Assembly: GCF_003966895.1 (NCBI RefSeq)
Contig: NZ_AP018449.1
Coordinates: 2,869,501 to 2,933,500 of the forward strand
DNA from: Methylomusa anaerophila
GTDB lineage: Bacteria; Bacillota; Negativicutes; Sporomusales; Sporomusaceae
DNA length: 64,000 bases
Direction of reading: 5' to 3'
The notes under the pieces were generated by a model. That model had not been told where the DNA came from. It saw nothing but the letters and a program-made list of their open reading frames with translations, and did not search any database. Made by a program: the position numbers and the translations under genes. The first letter of the stretch is position 1. Each line of letters starts with the position of its first letter. Of this stretch, positions 50,801 to 57,790 are shown piece after piece.

Positions 50801-51084
50801 TCTGCAACGGTACCGGCGTCGATATCGACGTCTTCCAGGGAACATTCGGCAACGATATAATCGGTGCCGACGCGACCAACAATTTGGACAGAATCGATTT
50901 CAGCTCTTTCACCAGTTCATCAGCCTTGGTAGGCATCGGCGGTACTGACAGCGACGATTTGATCATTACGATCGGGACTAATACTGTGACCATTGCTGAC
51001 TGGAACCAGGGCGGAGGTTATAAGCTCAACACCTTCATTTTCAATGACGGCACTAAGTCAACCAACGGTACAGGCTGGCTGTGA
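47827..51084 (+). CDS. RTX (GGxGxDxLx) calcium-binding protein with lipase-type nucleophile, C-terminal part of frameshifted gene
   Basis: The frame is open from 47827; the first usable ATG is 47935, but it lies after the lipase elbow FTGDSLGGFLAQ whose Ser codon is at 47911, so coding must begin earlier by continuation of the upstream fragment. A middle region of about 300 residues is unknown. RTX nonapeptides form three blocks (about 49010-49190, 49460-49690 and 50090-50820), such as GGDGDDYI, GGAGNDSISG, YGGDGNDYLYG. The end has the type I secretion-like tail FIFNDGTKSTNGTGWL. RTX proteins are exported across both membranes and fold on calcium; no type I exporter genes are in the window. 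A secreted lipase or adhesin is likely. Confidence 0.85.
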   Translation, partial: ESIQRNAYLENVVAKAKKDGKRVSFTGDSLGGFLAQMAALQFEAPAVCFNTTKITTEGKEQVEGYKKLDQDNILKFGNQDINIINYDGEFLHNIPGGVDIGAKIYTMPNPGGAVSRTLGGVAPTFISIYLHDIDFIVNDLVTGVHPVKGNINLTYYINNLLGTNSDIKYAAKLIPYTGTWTTIDNPYSPIPAIGENPDSDYQIITQYKPDFSMPNGTKEVVLKPYALFSITKVNASTSVYPDGVSSVKSFDVNFQGVVTKLDYCGTDDKEKISIGSTKVEGMERNNWDIEITGEDSYEFVNYRIWLEDGGLVPSYWKFVGAGYPVEIKYIYEDGTARPDKKVYLDGSGPSNPLTFSELCNYDQSVEQVVVHNMLEAWGYPEAGYRQYQPDPMTVYGGGGDDEIVNNSNTKCTLNGGDGDDYIVGGTASDLLIGGNGNDEILDFCSDTTTLDGGLGDDYLSGKNDVYLYGVNYGNDYIIDNNGLVKMQGIKLDDLSRCKIDTDGLPTSRPIVLSQTKEQLEYSGGLTFQLEDVTLTGEELMRYIATKGTGSDDYLSGTISDDQIEGYSGDDYLGYSAKDFLAGISGGSDTFDGGEGQDILRSGFYNDTLIGGSGNDWIVLNGHRSTVMWGRGSENDLVEYSNQLYTDLVQLLGQYEINTPAIVSQFGNEVIENKITFDKLSMNDVFFAVDDNDLIFEVVDTKEILRISDWKDTKYISLFEFADGTLTAEEMSARYDLVEKMLNMTNQNSDAPEDNVNYLEGSYGDDFVLGSLGNDIINGSDGKDSLYGGTGDDFVDGGYGNDYVDGETGSDFIFGGLGNDTLTGGAGNDYLVSGEGDDTMYGGSGDDTYVVDNTGDIVTEDSNEGTDTVQSSITYMLGANVENLTLVGTDAINGSGNELDNVITGNTANNTFSGGAGNDSISGEAGNDTFYGGYGSDSLYGGDGNDYLYGDDNNDYLDGGIGNDYLIGGKGSDTMYGGTGNDTLTGGTGNDFLCNGTGVDIDVFQGTFGNDIIGADATNNLDRIDFSSFTSSSALVGIGGTDSDDLIITIGTNTVTIADWNQGGGYKLNTFIFNDGTKSTNGTGWL

Positions 51085-51210
51085 CAGAGAGAAAAGAACT
51101 TTTGTGTTAACAACCGACATTCTTTTTATATTTTTTACGATTAGTTAACATTTTCACGCTTAAAATATGATACAATAGTAGTAAAAGAATAGAAAGGCCG
51201 TGAGGAGAAT

Positions 51211-51450
51211 ATGGCGATTTGGCAAGTCCAGTTGGAAAGTAGAGATTTTGATCACTACCGTAAATGGCTTAAGAATCGAGGGTTCGTCTCAGCTGGTTAC
51301 TTTTCTACAAATGGATTCGATCTAAAAAAAATGAGGAAGTTGGCCCAGGAAGGGAAGGTAGATGCCATGCGATGTGTTTTCGGTAAATCAATCCGGTGGT
51401 ATTATTCCGAAGAACAAGCGGAACTTGCCCGTCTCAAAGGAGAAGCATAA
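51211..51450 (+). CDS. small hypothetical protein
   Basis: This 79-residue protein has a good GAGGAG before ATG 51211. It is mostly helical and basic: WQVQLESRDFDHYRKWLKNRG and FDLKKMRKLAQEGKVDAMRC. I do not recognise a family. A terminator hairpin follows at 51464, so the gene is an independent unit. Confidence 0.55.
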   Translation: MAIWQVQLESRDFDHYRKWLKNRGFVSAGYFSTNGFDLKKMRKLAQEGKVDAMRCVFGKSIRWYYSEEQAELARLKGEA

Positions 51451-51463
51451 TTGTTGGAGTTTG

Positions 51464-51493
51464 AAGCCTGCATAATAACATGCAGGCTTTTAT
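51464..51493 (+). terminator. rho-independent terminator
   Basis: AAGCCTGCAT and ATGCAGGCTT pair and are followed by TTATTATTAT, just after the small gene ending at 51450. Confidence 0.8.
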
Positions 51494-51502
51494 TATTATC
51501 GC

Positions 51503-51530
51503 AAAAAAAAAGAGACGCAAAACGTCTCTT
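51503..51530 (-). terminator. rho-independent terminator (minus strand)
   Basis: On the minus strand, AGAGACG and CGTCTCT form a 7-bp stem with a TTTTG loop, followed by a run of nine T. It overlaps the stop codon of the minus-strand gene at 51529. Confidence 0.8.
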
Positions 51531-52002
51531 AGCGATACATATTTGCTTTTTCGCGGCTGCGCTTAAATCTATCCCATAGGTAACGCCCGGCCATGAAAAC
51601 TCCCACAACCAAGAGGACGTTAAAGAGCACTCCCATAAGGGAGGCAAACATTCCGGCGTTACCGAAGCCAAGCATACCGCCGAGCAAGCCGCCTAACAGC
51701 ATACCGCCGCCGAACATTCCCATATTACGCAGAAAACCGCCGGAAGAAGGCTGCTGCTGAGGGGTTTGTGCGGTTTGCGGTGTGGATTGTTTGGCAGCCG
51801 GGGCTTTATCCGTATAGCTGCCGGCGGGGGCGGAAGGCTGGTAGCCGCCGTTTGAGGGCGAGGCTTGCTGCGTGGCAGGCGGCTTGCGGGAAGGAGTGGA
51901 CATTCTAGGCTTGGAACTGCCTACGGCGGCGAAACAAACGGTATTAAAGGCAAAGGCAAACAAAAATGTCAGTACCAAAAGTTTTTTCATGTTATTTTCC
52001 AT
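51529..52002 (-). CDS. secreted/membrane protein, Pro-Gln-Ala-rich with Gly-rich transmembrane segment
   Basis: This 157-residue protein has a signal-like N-terminus (LLVLTFLFAFAFNTVCFAAVG) and a disordered Pro/Gln/Ala/Ser region (about residues 35-90). A Gly-rich stretch (MFGGGMLLGGLLGGMLGFG) precedes a second membrane segment (VLFNVLLVVGVFMAGRYLWD), and the tail is basic. The overall look recalls the N-terminal part of Tim44-like proteins. ATG 52002 follows GGGAGG. It is just 1 base after the upstream small gene's stop codon, so the two form an operon. Function unknown. Confidence 0.65.
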   Translation of the reverse strand: MENNMKKLLVLTFLFAFAFNTVCFAAVGSSKPRMSTPSRKPPATQQASPSNGGYQPSAPAGSYTDKAPAAKQSTPQTAQTPQQQPSSGGFLRNMGMFGGGMLLGGLLGGMLGFGNAGMFASLMGVLFNVLLVVGVFMAGRYLWDRFKRSREKANMYR

Positions 52003-52003
52003 G

Positions 52004-52282
52004 TTATTCCTCCCTGTAGGTTTTTACATCTTCCGGAAAGGCGTAGATTGCGGCCAGATCGGCAAGTTCTCCCGCTAAATAGCGATCAATATCATGAACA
52101 TCGATATAAAAGGTGCAGGACACTTCCAGATACCCCTGTTCCTTGCCTTGGCTCAAATCGCGGATTGCCATCAGCCGTTCCCGGAGTTTGAGGCTTTCCG
52201 CCTCAGAGGCAGTTACGTTAAGAGTAATTAAAGGGACGCCGTGTTCACGCAGTACATCCTGTAGATTCATTCTTTCCGACAT
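52004..52282 (-). CDS. small conserved-looking hypothetical protein
   Basis: This 92-residue cytosolic protein starts at ATG 52282 with GGAGG 8 bases upstream. It is alpha/beta in look: LQDVLREHGVPLITLNVTAS and YLEVSCTFYIDVHDIDRYLAG. No known domain is recognised. It is co-transcribed with the secreted protein gene directly after it, so it may act with it. Confidence 0.6.
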   Translation of the reverse strand: MSERMNLQDVLREHGVPLITLNVTASEAESLKLRERLMAIRDLSQGKEQGYLEVSCTFYIDVHDIDRYLAGELADLAAIYAFPEDVKTYREE

Positions 52283-52776
52283 TAATAAACCTCCAATTTT
52301 GGATATCTGGATATCTGAATATCTATATGAAATTCAAAAATGATTTTATATAAATCATTTTTGAAAACTATCTATTATCTATTATCTATTATCTATATAG
52401 CATAGCTAATTTATCACTCTATAAATATATTATAAAAGTAAAGAAAAGTCAAAGCGTAGTTTGGCCAAAATATGGTTCCGGACGGTTATCTGATCAAATG
52501 GTTATGATTTAGATAGAGCAAGATTCGCCAACCTTTGTAAGCCTGCGTTTTAAGTGTTATTTTCCGCTTTGCGAGCATGCTAACAGTAGCGGGTTAGCAG
52601 GTTCTAAAAAGGTTTTGCAAAAACAGTATAGAAAATAACAGAATAACCTTAAAGCAGCAGCTATACGGCAGCAGCTATATTAGGAACGCCTCGACGCTGT
52701 CGCCTAACCTAATACCCGGATGTCAATCCCTTAATGCGCCATATATAATATAGCAGAGTGGGTGAACTTACAGAGA
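52283..52776. other. AT-rich intergenic region with repeats
   Basis: It contains GGATATCT/GAATATCT direct repeats near 52300, a hairpin CAAAAATGATTT with AAATCATTTTTG (52335-52363) and a tandem ATTATCT heptad (about 52374-52399). Further on is a GCAGCAGCTATA duplication near 52655-52680. It ends with the reverse copy of repeat family C (52678-52721). No gene was found. Confidence 0.5.
52678..52721 (-). repeat. dispersed repeat family C, copy 2
   Basis: Read on the minus strand, it begins ATCCGGGTATTAGG and ends with GCGTTCCTAATA, matching the left end and right inner part of the element at 21351-21412. It is shorter by about 18 bases. Confidence 0.55.
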
Positions 52777-53016
52777 ATGTCGACTAAGAAAATGGGAAGG
52801 CGGCCAACACCCAAACCGGTGATTGTCCCCGAACCCGTCATAACGTCCGTCAAACCGGAAAGAGTCGCGCACCTGGCCAGTGAATGCCTGGTTGAGTTGC
52901 GGCTTGTTGAGAGTCGCAAGGAGGGGGCGTTTTGGCTGCACGAATATGAAGTCAAAGGTGAGCCCGGCAAAGTGGAAAAATTCCTGGCCCGTTTACGGGA
53001 TATTGAGATGAGATAA
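52777..53016 (+). CDS. small basic hypothetical protein
   Basis: This 79-residue protein is read from ATG 52777; GTG 52762 is an alternative. Neither has a strong ribosome site. The N-terminus is Lys/Arg/Pro-rich (KKMGRRPTPKPVIVPEP), the rest compact: ECLVELRLVESRKEGAFWLHE and KVEKFLARLRDIEM. The clean stop and codon use suggest a real gene, but confidence is limited. topB follows after 81 bases. Confidence 0.45.
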   Translation: MSTKKMGRRPTPKPVIVPEPVITSVKPERVAHLASECLVELRLVESRKEGAFWLHEYEVKGEPGKVEKFLARLRDIEMR

Positions 53017-53097
53017 GAAAGGATGATTCAGGTACCCGGATTAATGGATTCATGATATCATATTATATATCTTTGTTTCACTTTGAGGAGAATGGCT

Positions 53098-55290
53098 ATG
53101 AATAAACAATTGGTACTGGCTGAAAAACCTTCTGTCGGCAAGGATTTGGCCAGAGTCTTACAGTGCAATAGATCAGGGAACGGCTATTTTGAAGGGGAAA
53201 AGTATATTGTTACCTGGGCGTTGGGGCATTTGGTGACATTGGCGGACCCGGAAGCTTATGATGAACGCTACAAGGCCTGGCGGCTGGAAGACCTGCCCAT
53301 GTTGCCGCCTGATTTGAAGCTGGTGGTGATCAGGCAGACATCCAGGCAGTTTAACGTCGTCAAGGAACTGATGAACCGGCAAAACGTTAATGAGATTGTT
53401 ATTGCCACCGACGCCGGCCGGGAAGGGGAACTCGTGGCCAGGTGGATATTGGCTAAGGCCCATGTAAATAAACCGGTAAAGCGCTTATGGATATCTTCCG
53501 TTACCGACAAGGCCATCAAAGAGGGTTTCAGCAAGTTAAGGCCGGGCAAAGATTATGAAAATCTTTACGCTTCCGCCGTCGCCCGGTCGGAGGCGGATTG
53601 GCTGGTGGGGATCAACGCCACCCGGGCCTTAACCTGTAAGTATAATGCCCAACTGTCTTGCGGCAGGGTGCAGACGCCGACTTTAGCTATCATTGCCAGA
53701 CGGGAGGAAGAGATTCAGAATTTTAAGCCAAGAACTTTCTACGGCATATCCATAGTGGCAGGCGGACTGGCCCTGACCTGGCAGGATGGTAAAACCAAGG
53801 ACAATAAAACCTTTGACAAAGAGCGCTGTGAAGCAATTGTCGCCAATATAAAAAAAGATCATTCCCAAGTCCGGGTCAGCGGGGTTGAAAAAGCTGCCAA
53901 AAAGAGCTTTTCACCGCAATTGTATGATTTGACGGAACTGCAGCGGGATGCCAACAAGATTTTTGGCTATTCGGCCAAGGAAACGCTGGCGATTTTGCAG
54001 CGGCTGTATGAAACCCACAAGTTGCTGACATACCCTAGAACCGATTCCCGCTACATCTCCACCGACATTGTGGAGACCCTCAAAGACCGGGTCAACGCCT
54101 GCGGCATCGGTTTTTACGCCAAAATGGCGCTAAAGATTGCCAGAAATCCCATTAAAGCAAACAGTCACTTTGTGGACGACAAAAAGGTCTCGGATCATCA
54201 TGCCATCATTCCCACTGAGCAGTTTGTCAATTTAGGCGCGTTGTCGGATAAGGAAAGAAAAGTCTATGACCTGGTTATAAAACGATTCTTCGCCGCTTTG
54301 TATCCTCCTTTTGAGTATGAACAAACTACCATTAGAGCCCAAATCGGCCAGGAGTTCTTTATTGCCCGGGGAAAACGGATCATCGCCCCGGGCTGGCGAG
54401 AAGTGTATGACAATCAATTTGAAGATGAGGCCACTGATGGTATTGCCGAGCAGACCTTACCGGTAATCCACCAGGGTGATCTTCTCAGCCTGTCCAAGGT
54501 TTCACTGACCACCGGCCAGACCAAACCGCCGCCGCCGTTTAACGAAGCGACGCTGCTGTCGGCCATGGAGAATCCGGTAAAGTACATGGAAAACGAAAGC
54601 CAAGCCCTGAAAAAAACCATTGAGGAAACAGGCGGACTGGGGACGGTGGCCACGCGGGCCGATATCATTGAGAAGTTGTTTAGCAGCTTTTCAATTGAGA
54701 AAAGGGGTAAGGATATTTTCATCACCGCCAAAGGCAAACAACTCCTGGAACTTGTTCCCGGTGATCTAAAGTCCCCTACCCTCACTGCCCAGTGGGAACA
54801 GCGGCTCGGCGCCATCGCTAAAGGATCCTTGAACAAGAATGCCTTTATCAACGAAATGAAGCAGTATGCCAAAACAGTCGTTCACCAGATTAAAAACAGC
54901 CAGGAGACCTTCCGGCATGACAATTTGACCCGGAATAAATGTCCCGAATGCGGCAAATACATGCTGGAGGTCAATGGCAAGAAGGGGAAAATGCTCATCT
55001 GTCAGGACCGGGAGTGCGGCAGCCGCAAGATGCTTGCCATCACTACCAATGCCCGCTGCCCGAACTGCCATAAAAAGCTGGAACTCAGAGGCGAAGGCGA
55101 AGGCCGTATTTTTGTCTGCGGCTGCGGCCATCGCGAAAAGCTTGCCGCGTTCCAGGCCCGCAAAAAGCAGGATGGGGCAACGGCTTCCAAACGGGATGTG
55201 GCCGCATATCTCCAAGAACAGAAAAAGTCCGGCGCCGAGCCGATTAACACGGCTCTGGCCGATGCGTTGGCCAAACTTAAGTTAAAATGA
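53098..55290 (+). CDS. topB: DNA topoisomerase III TopB
   Basis: This 730-residue type IA topoisomerase relaxes and decatenates DNA. ATG 53098 sits 7 bases after GAGGAG, better than 53092. The Toprim motif is LAEKPSVGKD with the acidic DxD-like region DAGREGE; the active Tyr lies in LLTYPRTDSRYIS. The body ends with zinc-ribbon-type segments (CPECGKYMLEVNGKKGKMLIC and CPNCHKKLELRGEGEGRIFV) typical of topoisomerase C-terminal repeats. It is monocistronic. The C-terminal Ser/Ala-rich tail is variable in the family. Confidence 0.95.
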   Translation: MNKQLVLAEKPSVGKDLARVLQCNRSGNGYFEGEKYIVTWALGHLVTLADPEAYDERYKAWRLEDLPMLPPDLKLVVIRQTSRQFNVVKELMNRQNVNEIVIATDAGREGELVARWILAKAHVNKPVKRLWISSVTDKAIKEGFSKLRPGKDYENLYASAVARSEADWLVGINATRALTCKYNAQLSCGRVQTPTLAIIARREEEIQNFKPRTFYGISIVAGGLALTWQDGKTKDNKTFDKERCEAIVANIKKDHSQVRVSGVEKAAKKSFSPQLYDLTELQRDANKIFGYSAKETLAILQRLYETHKLLTYPRTDSRYISTDIVETLKDRVNACGIGFYAKMALKIARNPIKANSHFVDDKKVSDHHAIIPTEQFVNLGALSDKERKVYDLVIKRFFAALYPPFEYEQTTIRAQIGQEFFIARGKRIIAPGWREVYDNQFEDEATDGIAEQTLPVIHQGDLLSLSKVSLTTGQTKPPPPFNEATLLSAMENPVKYMENESQALKKTIEETGGLGTVATRADIIEKLFSSFSIEKRGKDIFITAKGKQLLELVPGDLKSPTLTAQWEQRLGAIAKGSLNKNAFINEMKQYAKTVVHQIKNSQETFRHDNLTRNKCPECGKYMLEVNGKKGKMLICQDRECGSRKMLAITTNARCPNCHKKLELRGEGEGRIFVCGCGHREKLAAFQARKKQDGATASKRDVAAYLQEQKKSGAEPINTALADALAKLKLK

Positions 55291-55316
55291 TGAACTGCCA
55301 AGATACAAGATAAATT

Positions 55317-55874
55317 TTATATTCGCCGGTAGCGTCTCTGTCCTTCTTCATAGTAATTATTTCCTGCCGTGTCAATAGCCACAATTGCCGGGAAGTCCTC
55401 AACCGTCAGGGCCGCCACTGCTTCCGGGCCCAGTTCGGGATAGGCCAGGACTTCATATTTTTTAATGGTTTTGGCGATCAGGGCGGCAGCTCCGCCGACG
55501 GCGGCAAAGTAAACCGCACCGTGTTTTTTCATGGCTTCCACTACTGCAGCGGACCGTGACCCCTTGCCAATCATCCCTTTGATACCTTGTTCCAGCATCT
55601 TCGGGGTATAAGCGTCCATGCGCCCGGAAGTGGTCGGACCGGCGGACCCGATCGGGTCACCCGGTTTAGCCGGGGTAGGCCCTAAATAATATATAATTTG
55701 ATTATTCCAGTCAATGGGGAGTTTTTCACCCCGTTCCAGCGCTTCCACCATGGCTTTGTGGGCCGCGTCGCGGGCGCTGTAGATAGTTCCCGAGATCAGC
55801 ACGCTGTCACCGGCTTTTAACCTGCGGGCCTGTTCTTCCGTCAGGGGAGTGGTAATCCGGATCTTTTCAGTCAT
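55317..55874 (-). CDS. class I fumarase / tartrate dehydratase beta subunit
   Basis: This 185-residue protein is the C-terminal (beta) half of two-subunit [4Fe-4S] fumarase. Blocks: GDSVLISGTIYSARDAAHKAM, YLGPTPAKPGDPIGSAGPTTSGRMD (the GPTTSGRM loop), and GKGSRSAAVVEAMKKHGAVYFAAVGGAAALIAK. It hydrates fumarate to malate together with the alpha subunit encoded 14 bases upstream. L(+)-tartrate dehydratase is an alternative, but the gene size and context favour fumarase. The enzyme is oxygen sensitive, fitting an anaerobe. Confidence 0.92.
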   Translation of the reverse strand: MTEKIRITTPLTEEQARRLKAGDSVLISGTIYSARDAAHKAMVEALERGEKLPIDWNNQIIYYLGPTPAKPGDPIGSAGPTTSGRMDAYTPKMLEQGIKGMIGKGSRSAAVVEAMKKHGAVYFAAVGGAAALIAKTIKKYEVLAYPELGPEAVAALTVEDFPAIVAIDTAGNNYYEEGQRRYRRI

Positions 55875-55888
55875 AGCTCAGCGTCTCC

Positions 55889-56737
55889 TTACAATTCAAT
55901 TTCGGCGTGCCGGGTGGCATGACAGGAAATAGTAACGGCAACCGGCAAGCCGGCAATATGGGTCGGGTACCATTCGATATTTACCCCCAGCGCGGTAGTA
56001 GTGCCGCCAAGCTGCGGGCCTATGCCGGTTTTATTGATCAAAGTGAGCAATTCTTCTTCCAGTTGAGCATACGCCGGATGTTCATTGCGTTTGGTGATGG
56101 GGCGGAGCAGCGCCTGTTTCGATAATACGGCCGCTTTGTCCATAGTTCCGCCGATGCCGATACCCACTACTATCGGCGGACAGGGGTTTTCACCGGCATG
56201 CAGGATGATTTCCAGTACGGCTTTTTTTACACCTTCCACGCCGTCAGCCGGCACAAGCATCTTTACGCCGCCCTTATTTTCACTGCCAAAGCCTTTCGCC
56301 GCCAGTTTAATCTTTACTTTATCGCCGGGTACAATGGAAGTATACAGCACCGCCGGGGTGTTATCGCCGGTATTTTTCCGGTTAAATAAAGGTTCCCCGA
56401 CAACGGATTTGCGAAGATAACCTTCTATGTATCCCTGGGCAATGCCTCGATTGACTGCTTCGGCCAGATTGCCGCCAATAAAATGAACATCCTGCCCGAT
56501 TTCCATAAAGACAATAGCCATGCCTGTGTCCTGGCACATGGGACGGTCCTCATTCCGGGCAATATCGGCATTTTTAACAATTTGACCGAGAATGTCCCTT
56601 CCCAGCGGAGATTCTTCGGTTTGTTGTCCTCTGGCCAGGGCGTCGTAAATGTCTTTCGGTAAATAATAGGCCACATCCATACACATTTTTGCCAAAACCT
56701 GCGTAATTTGCTCAACATCAATTGGGCGCACTTCCAT
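55889..56737 (-). CDS. class I fumarase / tartrate dehydratase alpha subunit
   Basis: This 282-residue alpha half carries the [4Fe-4S] ligands. MCQDTGMAIVFMEIG contains the first Cys; GENPCPPIVVGIGIGGTMDKAAVLSKQA holds the second, with the last at the C-terminus near SCHATRH. With the beta subunit it forms fumarase (or L(+)-tartrate dehydratase) of the class I type. GGAGGAGGA lies directly before ATG 56737; the GTG two codons later has better spacing. It is the first gene of a two-gene operon. Confidence 0.92.
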   Translation of the reverse strand: MEVRPIDVEQITQVLAKMCMDVAYYLPKDIYDALARGQQTEESPLGRDILGQIVKNADIARNEDRPMCQDTGMAIVFMEIGQDVHFIGGNLAEAVNRGIAQGYIEGYLRKSVVGEPLFNRKNTGDNTPAVLYTSIVPGDKVKIKLAAKGFGSENKGGVKMLVPADGVEGVKKAVLEIILHAGENPCPPIVVGIGIGGTMDKAAVLSKQALLRPITKRNEHPAYAQLEEELLTLINKTGIGPQLGGTTTALGVNIEWYPTHIAGLPVAVTISCHATRHAEIEL

Positions 56738-56808
56738 TCCTCCTCCGTCAACCTTGCTTGTTATTATATCAAATTAATTTTCCGCGGGCAAAACCCCCTT
56801 TTTTATAG

Positions 56809-56847
56809 AAAAAAACCTTCAGAATCTGACTCTGAAGGTTTTTCTTT
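56809..56847 (-). terminator. rho-independent terminator (minus strand)
   Basis: On the minus strand, AACCTTCAGA and TCTGAAGGTT form a 10-bp stem, followed by a long T run. It ends the His-tailed secreted protein gene at 56898. Confidence 0.85.
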
Positions 56848-56897
56848 AATATAGGCAGTAAGGTAGGCAGTGCAAATTAATGGGGGAAATAGGGATG

Positions 56898-57689
56898 TTA
56901 TTGTTTTGATGTATCAGGTTTTACATCACCTTTAGGATGGTGATGATGCGGGGGACGAATGGCTTCGGCTACCGCTTTGGCCTGTTCTGCCGATAAGTCG
57001 GCGGCTTTGGCCAGTTCGTTGGTCAGGTCGGGGTGGTTCTGTTTTTTCTGTTCCATAAACGCCTTGCGTTCTTCCGGGCTCAAATTTTTAATTTTTTCCC
57101 TGTCGGCTTTATGCTGCTCAAAGTCGGCTTTATGTTGTTCAAATTTTTGGCGTAAGAAAGCCTGAACTTTGTCCGACTGATCTTTGGTGATGGTTCCTGC
57201 CGCCACTAATTGGTTCAGTTGGTTAGTTAAGTGTTGTTCCATGGCTTGGGGATCAAATTTCGGGCGCAGGGCATCTGCCACCGCTTTGGCCTGCTCTTCC
57301 GAAATTCCCGTAGCTTTCGCCAGTTCCCCGGTCAAATCAGGATGGTTTTGTTTCTTTTGTTCCATAAACGCCTTGCGTTCTTCCGGAGTCATGTTTTTCA
57401 TTTTTTCTCTGGCTGCTTTTCCCTGCTCCAGTTTCTGGGCGAAAAAATTCTCAATTGCAGTGGACTGTTCTTTGGTTATCACACCGTCATTTACTAATTT
57501 GTTAAGTTTGTCGGCCATATGCTGTTTCATATCCGCAGGTGACTTCCCGGGGTGTTGCTGCGCACTGTAGTTTGATCCCGGCGCCGGGGCCGCTTTCGTG
57601 TCATAAGCCAAAGCAGCCCCTCCGAGTGCAACTGCCACGCAGCCGATAGCCAGTCCGCTTATAATTTTTTTTGTCAGGTCATTTTTCAT
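56898..57689 (-). CDS. secreted DUF2680-like protein with internal duplication and His-rich tail
   Basis: This 263-residue protein has a signal peptide (ISGLAIGCVAVALGGAALA) and two copies of a helical unit: about residues 45-140 and 155-245. Each has a LNKLVxxGxITKEQS-type start, then a KMKNMTPEERKAFMEQKKQ or KIKNLSPEERKAFMEQKKQ segment. The pattern resembles DUF2680/YckD-like proteins and recalls Spy/CpxP LTxxQ repeats. The C-terminus is His-rich (PPHHHHPKG). AGGAGGG precedes the ATG. It lies 101 bases downstream of the two-component genes on the same strand, so it may be their regulated partner in envelope or metal stress. Confidence 0.75.
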   Translation of the reverse strand: MKNDLTKKIISGLAIGCVAVALGGAALAYDTKAAPAPGSNYSAQQHPGKSPADMKQHMADKLNKLVNDGVITKEQSTAIENFFAQKLEQGKAAREKMKNMTPEERKAFMEQKKQNHPDLTGELAKATGISEEQAKAVADALRPKFDPQAMEQHLTNQLNQLVAAGTITKDQSDKVQAFLRQKFEQHKADFEQHKADREKIKNLSPEERKAFMEQKKQNHPDLTNELAKAADLSAEQAKAVAEAIRPPHHHHPKGDVKPDTSKQ

Positions 57690-57790
57690 TTTATTCCCTC
57701 CTAAATTTAAATTGGAACTAAATTGGTTTTTTCAATTCTTTATTATGGAGGAGAATTGTTACGCTCTTGTTACAAATACTTATAGATTCG

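Noticed and set aside
50585..50845. Antisense open frames opposite the RTX repeats
   Set aside because: They arise from the Gly/Asp-rich repeat composition (Cys/Arg-rich on the other strand) with no ribosome sites.
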